Source: Rhodobiaceae bacterium (GTDB lineage Bacteria > Pseudomonadota > Alphaproteobacteria > Rhizobiales > Tepidamorphaceae). From it: a DNA stretch of 64,000 nucleotides. Shown piece after piece: positions 24,547 to 33,400 of this stretch. How positions within the stretch are numbered: the first letter of the stretch is position 1; each line of letters begins with the position of its first letter. A model generated the notes under the pieces. The model had not been told where the DNA came from. It searched no databases and saw only the letters and a list, made by a program, of their open reading frames with translations. Location: positions 1-64,000 of the forward strand of contig JACKJK010000007.1 of NCBI GenBank assembly GCA_020637985.1. Reading direction: 5' to 3'. The position numbers were made by a program, and so were the translations under genes.

Positions 24547-25826
24547 GCCGCCCCGCTAGTGTTCTGGCGCGACAGGGCCTGCCTGAACAGGCCGATCAGT
24601 TCCGCCGACGTGCGGTCGTGGTCGAAGCGCGTGCGCACCTTTTCCTCGCCTGCCATGGCCAGGCGCCGGCGCAATTGCGGGTCGCGGATCAACCGGGCCA
24701 GCGCCTCGGCGAGGGCGGCTGCGTCCTCGGGGGGACACAACAGGCCGGTGCGCTCGTGCTCGATCAGTTCGGAAACCCCGGAGACGTCGGTTGAAACGCA
24801 CGCAAGCCGCTGGCTCTGGGCTTCCATCAGCACATTGGGCAGGCCGTCGCGGTCGCCGTTGCGGGCGATGCGGCAGGGCAGGGCGAAGATGTCACTGTCC
24901 CGGTAGGCCGCGAGGACCGCTTCCTGCGGTTGCGCGCCGCGCCAGTCGATGCGCTCGGCCAGGCCCAGTTCACACGCCTGAGCCTTCAATGCCGCGAGGC
25001 GTTCGCCGCCGCCGATGTGGGTGAGGCGCCAGTCGCAGTCCGCCGGCAGGGCCGCGAGCGCTGTCAGCAGCAGGTCGAACCCCTTCTTCTCGACGGCACG
25101 GCCGACGGCGAGGATGTCTACCGGACGTTGCGGTGCATCTGCAGAGCGTTGCGGGCTCGCAAAGCGGTCGAGGTCGATGCCGTGGTAGCTGAGATGCACC
25201 CGGTCGGGGACTGGCGAGAGGGAGGCCAGGTGGGCGTGGCCGCTGGCGGTGCAGGTTACGGTCCAGCGCGTGTCGGCGAGCTTGCCGGCGAGGTCCCAGT
25301 CAGGAGACGTCCAGATGTCCTTGGCGTGCGCCGAACAGGTCCAGGGCAAGCCGGTCATGATGCTGGCATAACGCGTGGCGCTCGCCGGTGTGTGGATGAA
25401 GTGTGCATGCAGCCAGCCGATGCGCGGAGCGATTTCGGCGGCCAGCACGCAGGCCTGCCCGAAGCGGCGGCCGCGGTTCGGCGTGGGGTCGCGCAGGAAA
25501 TCCGTCGCGAAAGTCCGCAGGGCTTTGCGGAAGCCTTGCAGCCGGGCGCAGGCGCGCAGCGCGCGGGCAACCCGCAGGGGCTCCTGGTACAGGTATTCCG
25601 GCAGGTAGGTGACCGGAGCCGTGATCTGGCGGTGGATCGGGTGCACGGCGTTGTCGGTGGGCCGGCGCAACGAGACGATCTCGAGGTCGAAACCGGCCTT
25701 CTGAAGGGCGAGGATTTCCTGCGCGATGAAGGTTTCCGACAGGCGCGGATAGCCCTTCAGGACGACCGCGATGCGACGGCCTGGCGTCTGCCTTGCGTCG
25801 GTTTCGGCCACGTGCGCCCCGGTCAC
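24543..25826 (-). CDS. Glycosyltransferase family 4 (colanic acid WcaL-like)
   Basis: A 427-residue GT4 enzyme. It opens with IAVVLKGYPRLSETFIAQEI, the classic start of exopolysaccharide GT4 enzymes such as WcaL/AmsK. Other marks are WLHAHFIHTPASATRYASI, SYHGIDLDRF, ILAVGRAVEKKGFDLLL (start of the donor domain) and GDRDGLPNVLMEAQSQRLACVSTDVSGV, which holds the donor-binding Glu. It is a retaining transferase, probably building a repeat unit or surface glycan at the cytoplasmic membrane. It overlaps both neighbours by 4 bp, so the three transferases are one translation-coupled unit. Confidence 0.85.
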   Translation of the reverse strand: MTGAHVAETDARQTPGRRIAVVLKGYPRLSETFIAQEILALQKAGFDLEIVSLRRPTDNAVHPIHRQITAPVTYLPEYLYQEPLRVARALRACARLQGFRKALRTFATDFLRDPTPNRGRRFGQACVLAAEIAPRIGWLHAHFIHTPASATRYASIMTGLPWTCSAHAKDIWTSPDWDLAGKLADTRWTVTCTASGHAHLASLSPVPDRVHLSYHGIDLDRFASPQRSADAPQRPVDILAVGRAVEKKGFDLLLTALAALPADCDWRLTHIGGGERLAALKAQACELGLAERIDWRGAQPQEAVLAAYRDSDIFALPCRIARNGDRDGLPNVLMEAQSQRLACVSTDVSGVSELIEHERTGLLCPPEDAAALAEALARLIRDPQLRRRLAMAGEEKVRTRFDHDRTSAELIGLFRQALSRQNTSGAA

Positions 25827-27037
25827 AGACCCGCGCCGACGACGCTCAGATCATTGCGGCTGAGGCGCGAGAAGTGGTCGCCGACCAGGTCGCAGATCAG
25901 GTCGAGCCCGTCGAGGGCGAGCGGTTGGGTCGCCTGCGAGGGACGGTTGCGCGCAGGCAGCCGCTGCAGAGCCTTGGCGAAGCGCACAGGGTCTGCGGCT
26001 TCTTCGGGCAGCAGCATGTCGACGATGCCCATTTCGGCGGCGCGACGGGCGCGGATTTCCTGCTCGCGGCGCGGCCGGGTGCGCGGCACGATCAGTGCCG
26101 GGCGGTCGTAGGACAGGATTTCGCAGAACGTGTTGTAGCCGCACATGCTGACGATGCCGGTGGCGTTGGCCATCAGGGTCTCGGCGCGGTTGTCGAAGTC
26201 GATGATCGTGACGCCAGGCAGAACCGCAGCGCGCTTGTGCAGGCCCTCGCGGTCGCCCGTCTTCATGAAGGGGCCAAGCAACAGCACCACCGGCTGGTCG
26301 AAACCGCTTGCCGCCTCGCGCGCGGCCAGTACCTGGTGCATCAGCGGAGCGCCGTCGCCACCGCCGCCGGCGGTGACCAGCAGGTAGTTACCGGGCAGGG
26401 GCTGGCCATGCAGCGTCGGCGTCGCCTTGCCGGTGCGGTCGAGGTAGCCGGTGTAGGTGACGCGCCGTTCCATGGCCGCGGGGATATCGAGCCCGCTCAG
26501 GGGGTTCCAGAAATCCTTCGGTCCATACACCCAGACGTGGCTGTACAGCTCGGACATCTTGCGGACCATCTCGCTGCGTGTCCACTCCTTGGCCAGTTGT
26601 TCGGGCGAATCCATCACCTCGCGCAGGCCGCAGATCAGGGTGGTGCCGCGGCCGCGCAGCATGCGCAGCGTCGTTTCCAGTTCTCCGCGCAGGCCCAGCG
26701 GCTCCTTGTCGACGATCAGCAGGTCCGGATCGAAGGAGGCCGCGGTATGGTGGATCACCGCACGGCGCATCTCCAGGGTATCCGCGAGGTCGATGTGCTG
26801 GTCGAGCGAGGTGTAGTCGCCGTTGTGCAGCTTGATGACGCTGGGAATCTTCACGAAGTCGACGCGGGCGCGGAAGTCGAAGGCGCCGGCGATCGGCGAG
26901 CCCGAAATGATGAGCACGAGGATGCCGTTGAAGCGCTCGACGAGCGCGTGCGCAATGGAGCGGCAGCGGCGCAGATGCCCGAGACCGAAGGTGTCGTGGC
27001 TGTACATCAGCACACGGGCATGTCCGCGGCGGGTCAT
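25823..27037 (-). CDS. GT28-like glycosyltransferase, first gene of the glycan operon
   Basis: A 404-residue protein related to the third transferase of the operon. It begins RVLMYSHDTFGLGHLRRCRS, the same Gly-His acceptor loop. The second domain starts NYLLVTAGGGGDG, and the donor block is MANATGIVSMCGYNTFCEIL, followed by LIVPRTRPRREQEIRA. These fit GT-B family 28-like enzymes, called glycosyltransferase family protein in many Rhizobiales genomes. It has no signal peptide. It opens the minus-strand run (27037 to 18428). The 252 bp upstream contain a 13-bp inverted repeat (27116-27142) that could be its operator. It overlaps the next gene by 4 bp. Confidence 0.75.
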   Translation of the reverse strand: MTRRGHARVLMYSHDTFGLGHLRRCRSIAHALVERFNGILVLIISGSPIAGAFDFRARVDFVKIPSVIKLHNGDYTSLDQHIDLADTLEMRRAVIHHTAASFDPDLLIVDKEPLGLRGELETTLRMLRGRGTTLICGLREVMDSPEQLAKEWTRSEMVRKMSELYSHVWVYGPKDFWNPLSGLDIPAAMERRVTYTGYLDRTGKATPTLHGQPLPGNYLLVTAGGGGDGAPLMHQVLAAREAASGFDQPVVLLLGPFMKTGDREGLHKRAAVLPGVTIIDFDNRAETLMANATGIVSMCGYNTFCEILSYDRPALIVPRTRPRREQEIRARRAAEMGIVDMLLPEEAADPVRFAKALQRLPARNRPSQATQPLALDGLDLICDLVGDHFSRLSRNDLSVVGAGL

Positions 27038-27115
27038 AACAGGGCCTCTTTAAAACGCATTTCCCCGCAGTCGGCTCGCCTGGACATGCCGGTACATGCC
27101 ATCGCCCGCCGTTCC

Positions 27116-27142
27116 CGGTGTCCACCACGTGGTGCGACACCG
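27116..27142. promoter_or_regulatory. 13-bp inverted repeat upstream of the glycosyltransferase operon
   Basis: Arms CGGTGTCCACCAC (27116-27128) and GTGGTG-C-GACACCG (27129-27142) are perfectly complementary apart from one bulged C at 27135, with a CACGTG core and no loop. It lies about 80-105 bp before the operon start codon, a usual place for an operator, and 150 bp past the Yej-type operon. A smaller hairpin, CAGAAC-CCCC-GTTCTG (27168-27183), may help end the Yej transcript. Both roles are inference. Confidence 0.5.
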
Positions 27143-27289
27143 CGAAAGCGGTCCGAAACATTCCAGACAGAACCCCCGTTCTGAGCCTCTTCTAGCACGA
27201 ATGCGGTGGCGTGTCGCGGTCGAGTTGACACGGCGAATCGCAAGCGCGCCCAGCGTGCCGCGAGGCGTGCAAACCCGGTCACGGCAGGC

Positions 27290-28465
27290 CTATTTGTAGG
27301 GATCTGCGGCATCGCGCAGGCCATCGCCGAGGAAGTTGTAGGCAAGGATCACCAGGATCACTGGAACCACGGGCAGCATCAGCCAGGGGTAGAGCGCGAC
27401 CACGTTGATATTCTGCGCCTCGGTCAGAAGGACGCCCCAACTGGTCACCGGCGGGCGCAGGCCGAGGCCGAGAAAGCTGAGCGCCGTCTCGCCGAGGATC
27501 ATGGTCGGGATCGAGATCGTCGCGGTGGCGATCAGATGGCTGATGAAGCCGGGGATGAGATGGCGGCCGATGATGCGCGACGTGCTCGCCCCCATCAGTT
27601 GCGCGGCCAGGACGTAGTCCTCCTCGCGCAGCGCCAGCAGTTTGGAGCGTACCGCGCGGGCAAGCCCCGTCCAGTCGAGCAGGCCGAGAATGACGGTGAT
27701 GGCGAAGTAGACCACCAGCGGGCTCCACGTGACGGGCATGATCGCGGCCAGCGCCAGCCAGAGCGGGATCGAGGGAATCGACTGGATGACCTCGATCACG
27801 CGCTGGACAATCATGTCGACCCAACCGCCGTAGTAACCGGCCAGTCCGCCGATGATGATGCCCAGGGTGAAACTGATGGCAACGCCGACGAGCCCGATCG
27901 TCAGCGAGACGCGCGCGCCGAAGATGATGCGCGAGAGCATGTCGCGGCCGAGCCGATCGGTGCCCAGCAGGAATACCGTTTCGCCCTCGGGCGCGCAGAA
28001 CAGGTGCGTGCTGCCCGCGATGAAGCCCCACATCTCGTAGGGCTCGGCGGTGCAGAAGAAGCGGAGCGGGTGAACCTTCTGCGGGTTGAGCGTGTATTCC
28101 CGCTTCAGGTTGTCCATGTTCAGCTTGTAGTCGGAGCCGTAGACGAAGGGCCCCCTGAAAGAGCCCTCGTGAAAGAAATGGATGCCCTGCGGCGGGTGAT
28201 AGATGCTTTCGATGTGGCGGGAGTCGAGCTTGTAGGGCGCCAGGAACTCCGCGAAGATTGCCACGAAGAAGAGAAAGCCGAGAAACACGCCGCACCATAC
28301 GGCGACCTTGTGGCGCTTGAATTTCCACCACATCAGCTGCCACTGCGAGGCGAGGTAGATGCGCTCCTGCGCCGGCGTCAGGGCCTCGATGGTGCGCGGA
28401 TCGAATGGTGCGGTGTTGACGAAGTGCGGCAGCGCCTTCGCCGCGGGAGGGGTCAGTTCGCTCAT
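27290..28465 (-). CDS. Oligopeptide/Yej-type ABC transporter permease (DppC/YejE family)
   Basis: A 391-residue inner-membrane permease. After an N-terminal cytoplasmic part (LASQWQLMWWKFKRHKVAVW) and the first TM comes a long periplasmic segment (about residues 70-165, with HPPQGIHFFHEG and TLNPQKVHPLRFF), typical of YejE-like permeases. The binding-protein-dependent transport domain follows with TDRLGRDMLSRIIFGAR and the EAA motif around ALREEDYVLAAQLMGAS, which contacts the ATPase. It pairs with the preceding DppB-type permease, whose stop overlaps its ATG by 4 bp. It is the last gene of a four-gene importer operon. The substrate is probably short peptides or peptide-like compounds. Confidence 0.88.
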   Translation of the reverse strand: MSELTPPAAKALPHFVNTAPFDPRTIEALTPAQERIYLASQWQLMWWKFKRHKVAVWCGVFLGFLFFVAIFAEFLAPYKLDSRHIESIYHPPQGIHFFHEGSFRGPFVYGSDYKLNMDNLKREYTLNPQKVHPLRFFCTAEPYEMWGFIAGSTHLFCAPEGETVFLLGTDRLGRDMLSRIIFGARVSLTIGLVGVAISFTLGIIIGGLAGYYGGWVDMIVQRVIEVIQSIPSIPLWLALAAIMPVTWSPLVVYFAITVILGLLDWTGLARAVRSKLLALREEDYVLAAQLMGASTSRIIGRHLIPGFISHLIATATISIPTMILGETALSFLGLGLRPPVTSWGVLLTEAQNINVVALYPWLMLPVVPVILVILAYNFLGDGLRDAADPYK

Positions 28466-29460
28466 TTCGTGCTGCCTCCCGACAGGCGTATGCGCGGATC
28501 GAGGAAGGCGAGTGCGATGTCGGAGATCAGGACGCCGATGACCGTGAGGATCGCCAGGAACATCAGGAACGAGCCGGCCAGGTACATGTCCTGGCTCTGC
28601 AGCGCGTTGATCAGCAGCGGGCCGGTGGTTTCCAGCGACAGGACGATGGCGACGACCTCGGCACCCGAGATGATCTGCGGCAGGACGGAGCCGATGTCGG
28701 CAATGAAGAAGTTCAGCGACATGCGCAGCGGGTACTTCATCAGCGCCTTGAAGGGGTGCAGGCCCTTGGCGCGCGCCGTCGTCACGTACTGCTTCTGCAG
28801 TTCGTCCAGCAGGTTGGCGCGCAGGCGGCGGATCATGCCCGCGGTGCCCGACGTGCCGATGACGATCACCGGGATCCACAGGTGCTCGAAGATCGACCTC
28901 AACTTGGCCCAGCTCATCGGCTGATCGAGGAATTCCGGCGCCATCAGGTGGCCGATGGACGTGCCGAACCAGCGGTTGGCGAAATACATCATCAGCAGGG
29001 CGAGCAGGAAATTCGGCGTGGCAAGGCCAAGGAGGCCGACGAAGGTCAGGCTGTAGTCGCCCCAGCTGTACTGGTGGGTGGCCGAGTAGATGCCGATCGG
29101 GAAGGCAATGAGCCAGGTGAAGATGATGGTGACGAAGGAGACGAGGATGGTCAGGAACAACCGGTCACCAACGACATCGGCGACGGGAAGTTCGTAGGCG
29201 AAGGAATAGCCGAAGTCGCCGACGAACCAGCCGCCGAGCCACTGGAAATAGCGCTCCACGGGCGGCTTGTCGAAACCGTATTCCTCGCGCAGGAAGTTCA
29301 GCCGTTCCTCGTCGACCTTCTCGCCCTGGGCTTGGAGCTCGGCGACGTAGCTCTCGAAATAGTCGCCCGGCGGCAGCTCGATGATGGTGAAGATCAGCGC
29401 ACTGGTTATCAGCAGCGTCGGGATCATGATCAGTACGCGCCGGAAGATGTATCGCAGCAT
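28462..29460 (-). CDS. Oligopeptide/Yej-type ABC transporter permease (DppB/YejB family)
   Basis: A 332-residue inner-membrane permease with a first TM at residues 8-28 (RVLIMIPTLLITSALIF), then the soluble segment ELPPGDYFESYVAELQAQ, which is typical of the YejB/microcin-C type permeases, and five more TM segments. The coupling EAA loop is TTARAKGLHPFKALMKYPLR. It works as a heterodimer with the downstream permease. The start is ATG29460, 17 bp after the binding-protein gene. It is part of a complete ATPase-binding protein-permease-permease operon. Confidence 0.88.
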   Translation of the reverse strand: MLRYIFRRVLIMIPTLLITSALIFTIIELPPGDYFESYVAELQAQGEKVDEERLNFLREEYGFDKPPVERYFQWLGGWFVGDFGYSFAYELPVADVVGDRLFLTILVSFVTIIFTWLIAFPIGIYSATHQYSWGDYSLTFVGLLGLATPNFLLALLMMYFANRWFGTSIGHLMAPEFLDQPMSWAKLRSIFEHLWIPVIVIGTSGTAGMIRRLRANLLDELQKQYVTTARAKGLHPFKALMKYPLRMSLNFFIADIGSVLPQIISGAEVVAIVLSLETTGPLLINALQSQDMYLAGSFLMFLAILTVIGVLISDIALAFLDPRIRLSGGSTK

Positions 29461-29477
29461 GGTCGGGCGCTTTCCTG

Positions 29478-31421
29478 TCAGGACGGCTGCGAGCCGGCAG
29501 GCTCGAACCAGAAGGTATCCGGCATGTAGATGCCGAAATAGGCACCCGGATCATAGGTGAACAATCCCTCCACGGGCACGTTGTGCAGCCTGTTGGAGAC
29601 GACGACCGGCTGGTAGCAGCCATTTATGACGCCGATGGAGAAGACCTGGTCGGCGTGAATCTGCAGCATCTCGTGCCAGATGGCGGTACGTCGCGCCACG
29701 CTGCCCGCCGCCAGCCACTCATTGTAGAGGTCAAGCAGACGCTGCGCCTCGGGCAGGGCAGGGGCTTCGCCGGATTCTCCGTCGGACTCCGCATGCAGGC
29801 CCCAGGCCGGCCACTGCAGCTGCTGCTGGGTCGTGGGTGCCAGATCCGACGGACTGAGGTCGGGTGTCGGCAGGGCGTTGTCGTAGCCGCCCCACACGGA
29901 AATCATGGTCTGGCCGGCGAAGACGCGGCGGCGGAAGATGTCGCGCTGGGAGGCGCGCGGATAGATCTTGATGCCGGCGGCAAGCCAGGTGTCGTGGATC
30001 AACTGGATGACGTCGGATTCCTCGGTGCTTTCGCCGGCCGAGGCGACGATGATCTCCATGCGCCGGCCGTCGGGAAGCAGCCGCACGCCGTCGCGGGCCC
30101 GCTTGTCGAGGCCCATCTCGTCGAGCAGCGCGTTGGCCTTCGCCAGGTCGAAACTGGCCCAGGCGGTTGCGTATTGCCGCTTGAAGAGCTTGCTTTGCGG
30201 CAGCACGGTGTTGCCGCTTTCGCGCGCCAGCCCGTAGTAGATCGCCTGGTTGATCTCGTGGCGGTCGATGGCGAGCGACAGGGCGCGGCGGAAGCGGACG
30301 TCGCGAAAGACGTCGCGCCAGACCGGGTCTTCGTAGTTGAGGTTGGGGAACAGCGCGATCTGCGCGCCCTTTCCAGTCTCCCAGAGGCGGACAGAGTAGT
30401 CGTGCTGCTTTTCCGCCGCCTTCAGGAAAGTGTAGTCGTCGAACCGGATGTAGCGGGCCTGGAGATCGGCCTCGCCGGTCCCGGTCTTGGCCGGGATGAG
30501 GCCGGTCGACCCCATCGAAAGGATCACCGAGTCGATGTAGGGCAACTGCCGGCCATGCTGGTCGACGCGGTGGTAGTAGGGATTGCGCTCGAAGACGAAA
30601 CGCTCGGCGGGCGGAGCCGTGATGTTGCGCCACGGCAGCAGCGTCGGCAGGTCGGGATTTTCGGGGCGGTAGCTGCGGGCCATGCGGGTGTGCAGCGAGG
30701 CCCAGTCCTTGACGCCTTCGGCTGCGACCATTTCGTCGAGTTTCGCGGCATCCTGGTACTTCACGTGGAACTGCTTGAGGTAGTGCGCCGGGACCGCGAC
30801 CTCGAGCGGGCGGGGCCCGGCGAGCGCGGCAAGGAACAGCGGATTGGGCTTTTCCCAGATGAAGCGTACGGTTGTCTCGTCGACAATCTCCAGGCGCGGA
30901 TCCTCGCCATGCGGGCGCATCTCGGGCGGGAAACCGCCGCGCGCCAGCTTCTTGTTGCCGGCGACGTCCTCGAACCAGTAGCGGAAGTCCTCGCTCGTGA
31001 AGGGGTGGCCATCGGACCACTTGTGGCCGGGGCGCAGGTGCATGGTGAAGACGCGGTCATCCTCCACGTCGATCGACTGCAGGATATCGGGTTCCAGCTC
31101 GAAATCGGCGTTGAAGGCAACGAGGCGGGCATAGGAAAAGATGGTCATCATGCGGATGTCCTTCTGATCCTTCATCAGCATCCGCCACTGGCCGCCGTAG
31201 TCGCCCGCTTCGCCGCCGGTTTCGGCAAGATCGATGACACGCGGAACCGCCGGCAGGCGCTGTTCGAGCGGCGGCAGCGTCCCCGCCGCGACCATCTCGG
31301 CCAGCATCGGCGATTCCTTCACCGCCAGGTCGGGCGCCGCGGAAGCCGGGGTGCCGGCGAGCCCCGCAACGAGGGCGCCCGCGGCAAGGCAGCGGATCAA
31401 CGGCTTCAGCATCTCGCGCAT
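29478..31421 (-). CDS. Periplasmic extracellular solute-binding protein, family 5
   Basis: A 647-residue exported substrate-binding protein of the SBP_bac_5 (DppA/OppA/YejA) family. A signal peptide is seen at residues 1 to about 29 (MREMLKPLIRCLAAGALVAG ending ASAA). Family marks include the cluster VFTMHLRPGHKWSDGHPFTSEDF and FRDVRFRRALSLAIDRHEINQ. At 647 residues it is longer than classical DppA (about 535) and close to YejA-like proteins. Its start shares one base with the stop of the ATPase gene (TGATG), so translation is coupled. It is likely to capture peptides or peptide-like ligands in the periplasm for the two permeases encoded downstream. Confidence 0.88.
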   Translation of the reverse strand: MREMLKPLIRCLAAGALVAGLAGTPASAAPDLAVKESPMLAEMVAAGTLPPLEQRLPAVPRVIDLAETGGEAGDYGGQWRMLMKDQKDIRMMTIFSYARLVAFNADFELEPDILQSIDVEDDRVFTMHLRPGHKWSDGHPFTSEDFRYWFEDVAGNKKLARGGFPPEMRPHGEDPRLEIVDETTVRFIWEKPNPLFLAALAGPRPLEVAVPAHYLKQFHVKYQDAAKLDEMVAAEGVKDWASLHTRMARSYRPENPDLPTLLPWRNITAPPAERFVFERNPYYHRVDQHGRQLPYIDSVILSMGSTGLIPAKTGTGEADLQARYIRFDDYTFLKAAEKQHDYSVRLWETGKGAQIALFPNLNYEDPVWRDVFRDVRFRRALSLAIDRHEINQAIYYGLARESGNTVLPQSKLFKRQYATAWASFDLAKANALLDEMGLDKRARDGVRLLPDGRRMEIIVASAGESTEESDVIQLIHDTWLAAGIKIYPRASQRDIFRRRVFAGQTMISVWGGYDNALPTPDLSPSDLAPTTQQQLQWPAWGLHAESDGESGEAPALPEAQRLLDLYNEWLAAGSVARRTAIWHEMLQIHADQVFSIGVINGCYQPVVVSNRLHNVPVEGLFTYDPGAYFGIYMPDTFWFEPAGSQPS

Positions 31422-33400
31422 CACGCGACCTCCGAGGCGGACGTTCCGGCGCGCACCAGCACCGAGTGCCCGGGCTCGACTTCGAGGAACTGCATCTGCG
31501 CGGCGGCGCCATCGGAGCCGAGCGGGCGGTAGATGTCGGCCCAGCCGGTGCCGTCGCCGCCGGGACGCTGGCGGATGCCTTCGAAGTCGAGCGGCCTGTC
31601 GAGGTCCGGGTAGGGCACGGCATCGAGCAGGGCGCGCGTGTAGGGGTGGCGGGGATTGCGGAACAGCGTGGAGCGCTGGGCGACCTCGACCAGCCGCCCC
31701 TTCCACATCACGGCGATGCGGTCGGCCATGTAATCGACGACCGCCAGGTTGTGCGAAATGAACAGATAGGTGAGTCCAAGATCAGCCTGCAGGTCCTTGA
31801 GAAGGTTCAGGATTTGCGCCTGCACGCTGACGTCGAGCGCGGATACCGGCTCATCGCAGATGATCAGCCTGGGATCGAGCGCGAGCGCACGGGCGATGCC
31901 GATGCGCTGGCGCTGGCCGCCAGAGAATGAGTGCGGGTAGCGCGACAGGTAGCGCGGGTCGAGGCCGACCTGGCGCATCAGCTCTGTAATGCGATGCACT
32001 TGTTCGGCGCGGCCGCCGATGCCGTGGATGGCCAGCGGCTCGCGCAGGATCTCCATCACCGTCATGCGCGGATTGAGGGAGCCGAAGGGATCCTGGAAGA
32101 TCATCTGGATGTCGGAGCGCGCCGTCTTCAGCGCCTCTCCCTCCAGCGCCGTCAGTTCGACGGGCTTGCCCGAAGCGCCGGCATAGGTGACGCGGCCGGA
32201 ATCGGGCGTCACGGCGCGGGTGATCATCTTGCTGACCGTGGTCTTGCCGCAGCCGCTTTCGCCGACGAGGCCGAGGCATTCGCCGTGCGCGATCTCGAAA
32301 CTGACGTCGTCGACGACGCGGACCGATTCCTGCGATCCGCCGGAAAAGAAACTGCCCTTCTTTATACTATAGGACTTGACGATGTTCTCGACGCGCAAAA
32401 TGGCCGGTGCCGACGGCGCGGGCTCGGCGGGCTTCTTCTCCGGTTTCGCCGGCTTGCCGCCCTTCGTCGCGGCATCCGGGCCGGACGCGCGCAGCGAGAC
32501 CAGGCGTTCCCCCGGCTGCATGTCGAAATGCGGGACGGCGGCCAGAAGAGCCTTCAGATAGGGGTGCTGCGGCTTGCGGAAGATGTCCTCCACGGGGCCG
32601 GCTTCCATGATCTCGCCGTGATAGATGACGACGACCTCGTCGGCGACGTTGGCGACGACGCCGAGATCGTGGGTGATCAGCAGCATTGCCATGCCGAGTT
32701 CGGCCTGCAGGTCCTTCAGCAGCGCCAGAACCTGCGCCTGCACGGTGACGTCGAGCGCGGTCGAAGGCTCGTCGGCAATCAGCAGCGCCGGGCGGCAGAT
32801 CAGCGCCATGGCGATCATGGCGCGCTGGCGCAGGCCGCCTGACAGCTCGAAGGGATACATGTCGTAGGCGCGGTGCGGATTGGGGAAGCCGACCCGTTCC
32901 AGCATCTGCTCCGTTTCGGCGCGCGCTGCCGCGCCGCGGATATCGGTGTGCAGGACGAGGGCTTCCTCGATCTGGTTGCCGATGGTGTGGACCGGCGACA
33001 GCGAGGTCATCGGCTCCTGGAAGATGATGGAGATGCGCCCGCCGCGGATACGGCGCATCAGCTCGCTGGACTGCGGCAGGGAGGCGATATCGGTCACCTC
33101 GCCATCCCTGGCGGGATCGGAGAAGGCGATCTCGCCGCCGGTGATCGAGCCGTTGCGCGGCAGGATCCCCATGATGGCCTGGGAAATCACCGATTTCCCT
33201 GACCCAGATTCGCCGACAAGCGCAACGACGGAGCCTGGCCGGATGCGCAGGCTCGCGCCCTTGACGACCTCGTGGGGTTCGCCCTGCAGGTCGAAGGCGA
33301 TGCGCAGGCCGCTGACGGTCAGCAGGTTGCCGCCGTTGGGCCGGGCGTCGGGCGAGGCTGCGCCCCTGCCTTGCGGTTTCGGTTTGGTCTGGGTCTGCAA
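31421..33400 (-). CDS. Dual-ATPase ABC transporter subunit (YejF/GsiA-like)
   Basis: A 659-residue protein with two complete ABC ATPase domains. The first (about 25-290) has Walker A ALVGESGSGKSV, signature LSGGLRQR and Walker B LLIADEPSTALD. The second (about 350-610) has GLVGESGCGKTT, FSGGQRQRIGIARAL and LIICDEPVSALD. Each ends in the peptide-importer tail HPY(L/T)(K/R)ALL. They are joined by a Lys-Pro-Ala-rich linker (about 312-338). It powers import by the binding protein and permeases that follow in the operon. Being the first gene is unusual compared with the yejABEF order. The promoter must lie in the 738-bp divergent region shared with the porin. The first domain's LSGGL instead of LSGGQ is common in this group. 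Confidence 0.9.
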   Translation of the reverse strand: MQTQTKPKPQGRGAASPDARPNGGNLLTVSGLRIAFDLQGEPHEVVKGASLRIRPGSVVALVGESGSGKSVISQAIMGILPRNGSITGGEIAFSDPARDGEVTDIASLPQSSELMRRIRGGRISIIFQEPMTSLSPVHTIGNQIEEALVLHTDIRGAAARAETEQMLERVGFPNPHRAYDMYPFELSGGLRQRAMIAMALICRPALLIADEPSTALDVTVQAQVLALLKDLQAELGMAMLLITHDLGVVANVADEVVVIYHGEIMEAGPVEDIFRKPQHPYLKALLAAVPHFDMQPGERLVSLRASGPDAATKGGKPAKPEKKPAEPAPSAPAILRVENIVKSYSIKKGSFFSGGSQESVRVVDDVSFEIAHGECLGLVGESGCGKTTVSKMITRAVTPDSGRVTYAGASGKPVELTALEGEALKTARSDIQMIFQDPFGSLNPRMTVMEILREPLAIHGIGGRAEQVHRITELMRQVGLDPRYLSRYPHSFSGGQRQRIGIARALALDPRLIICDEPVSALDVSVQAQILNLLKDLQADLGLTYLFISHNLAVVDYMADRIAVMWKGRLVEVAQRSTLFRNPRHPYTRALLDAVPYPDLDRPLDFEGIRQRPGGDGTGWADIYRPLGSDGAAAQMQFLEVEPGHSVLVRAGTSASEVA

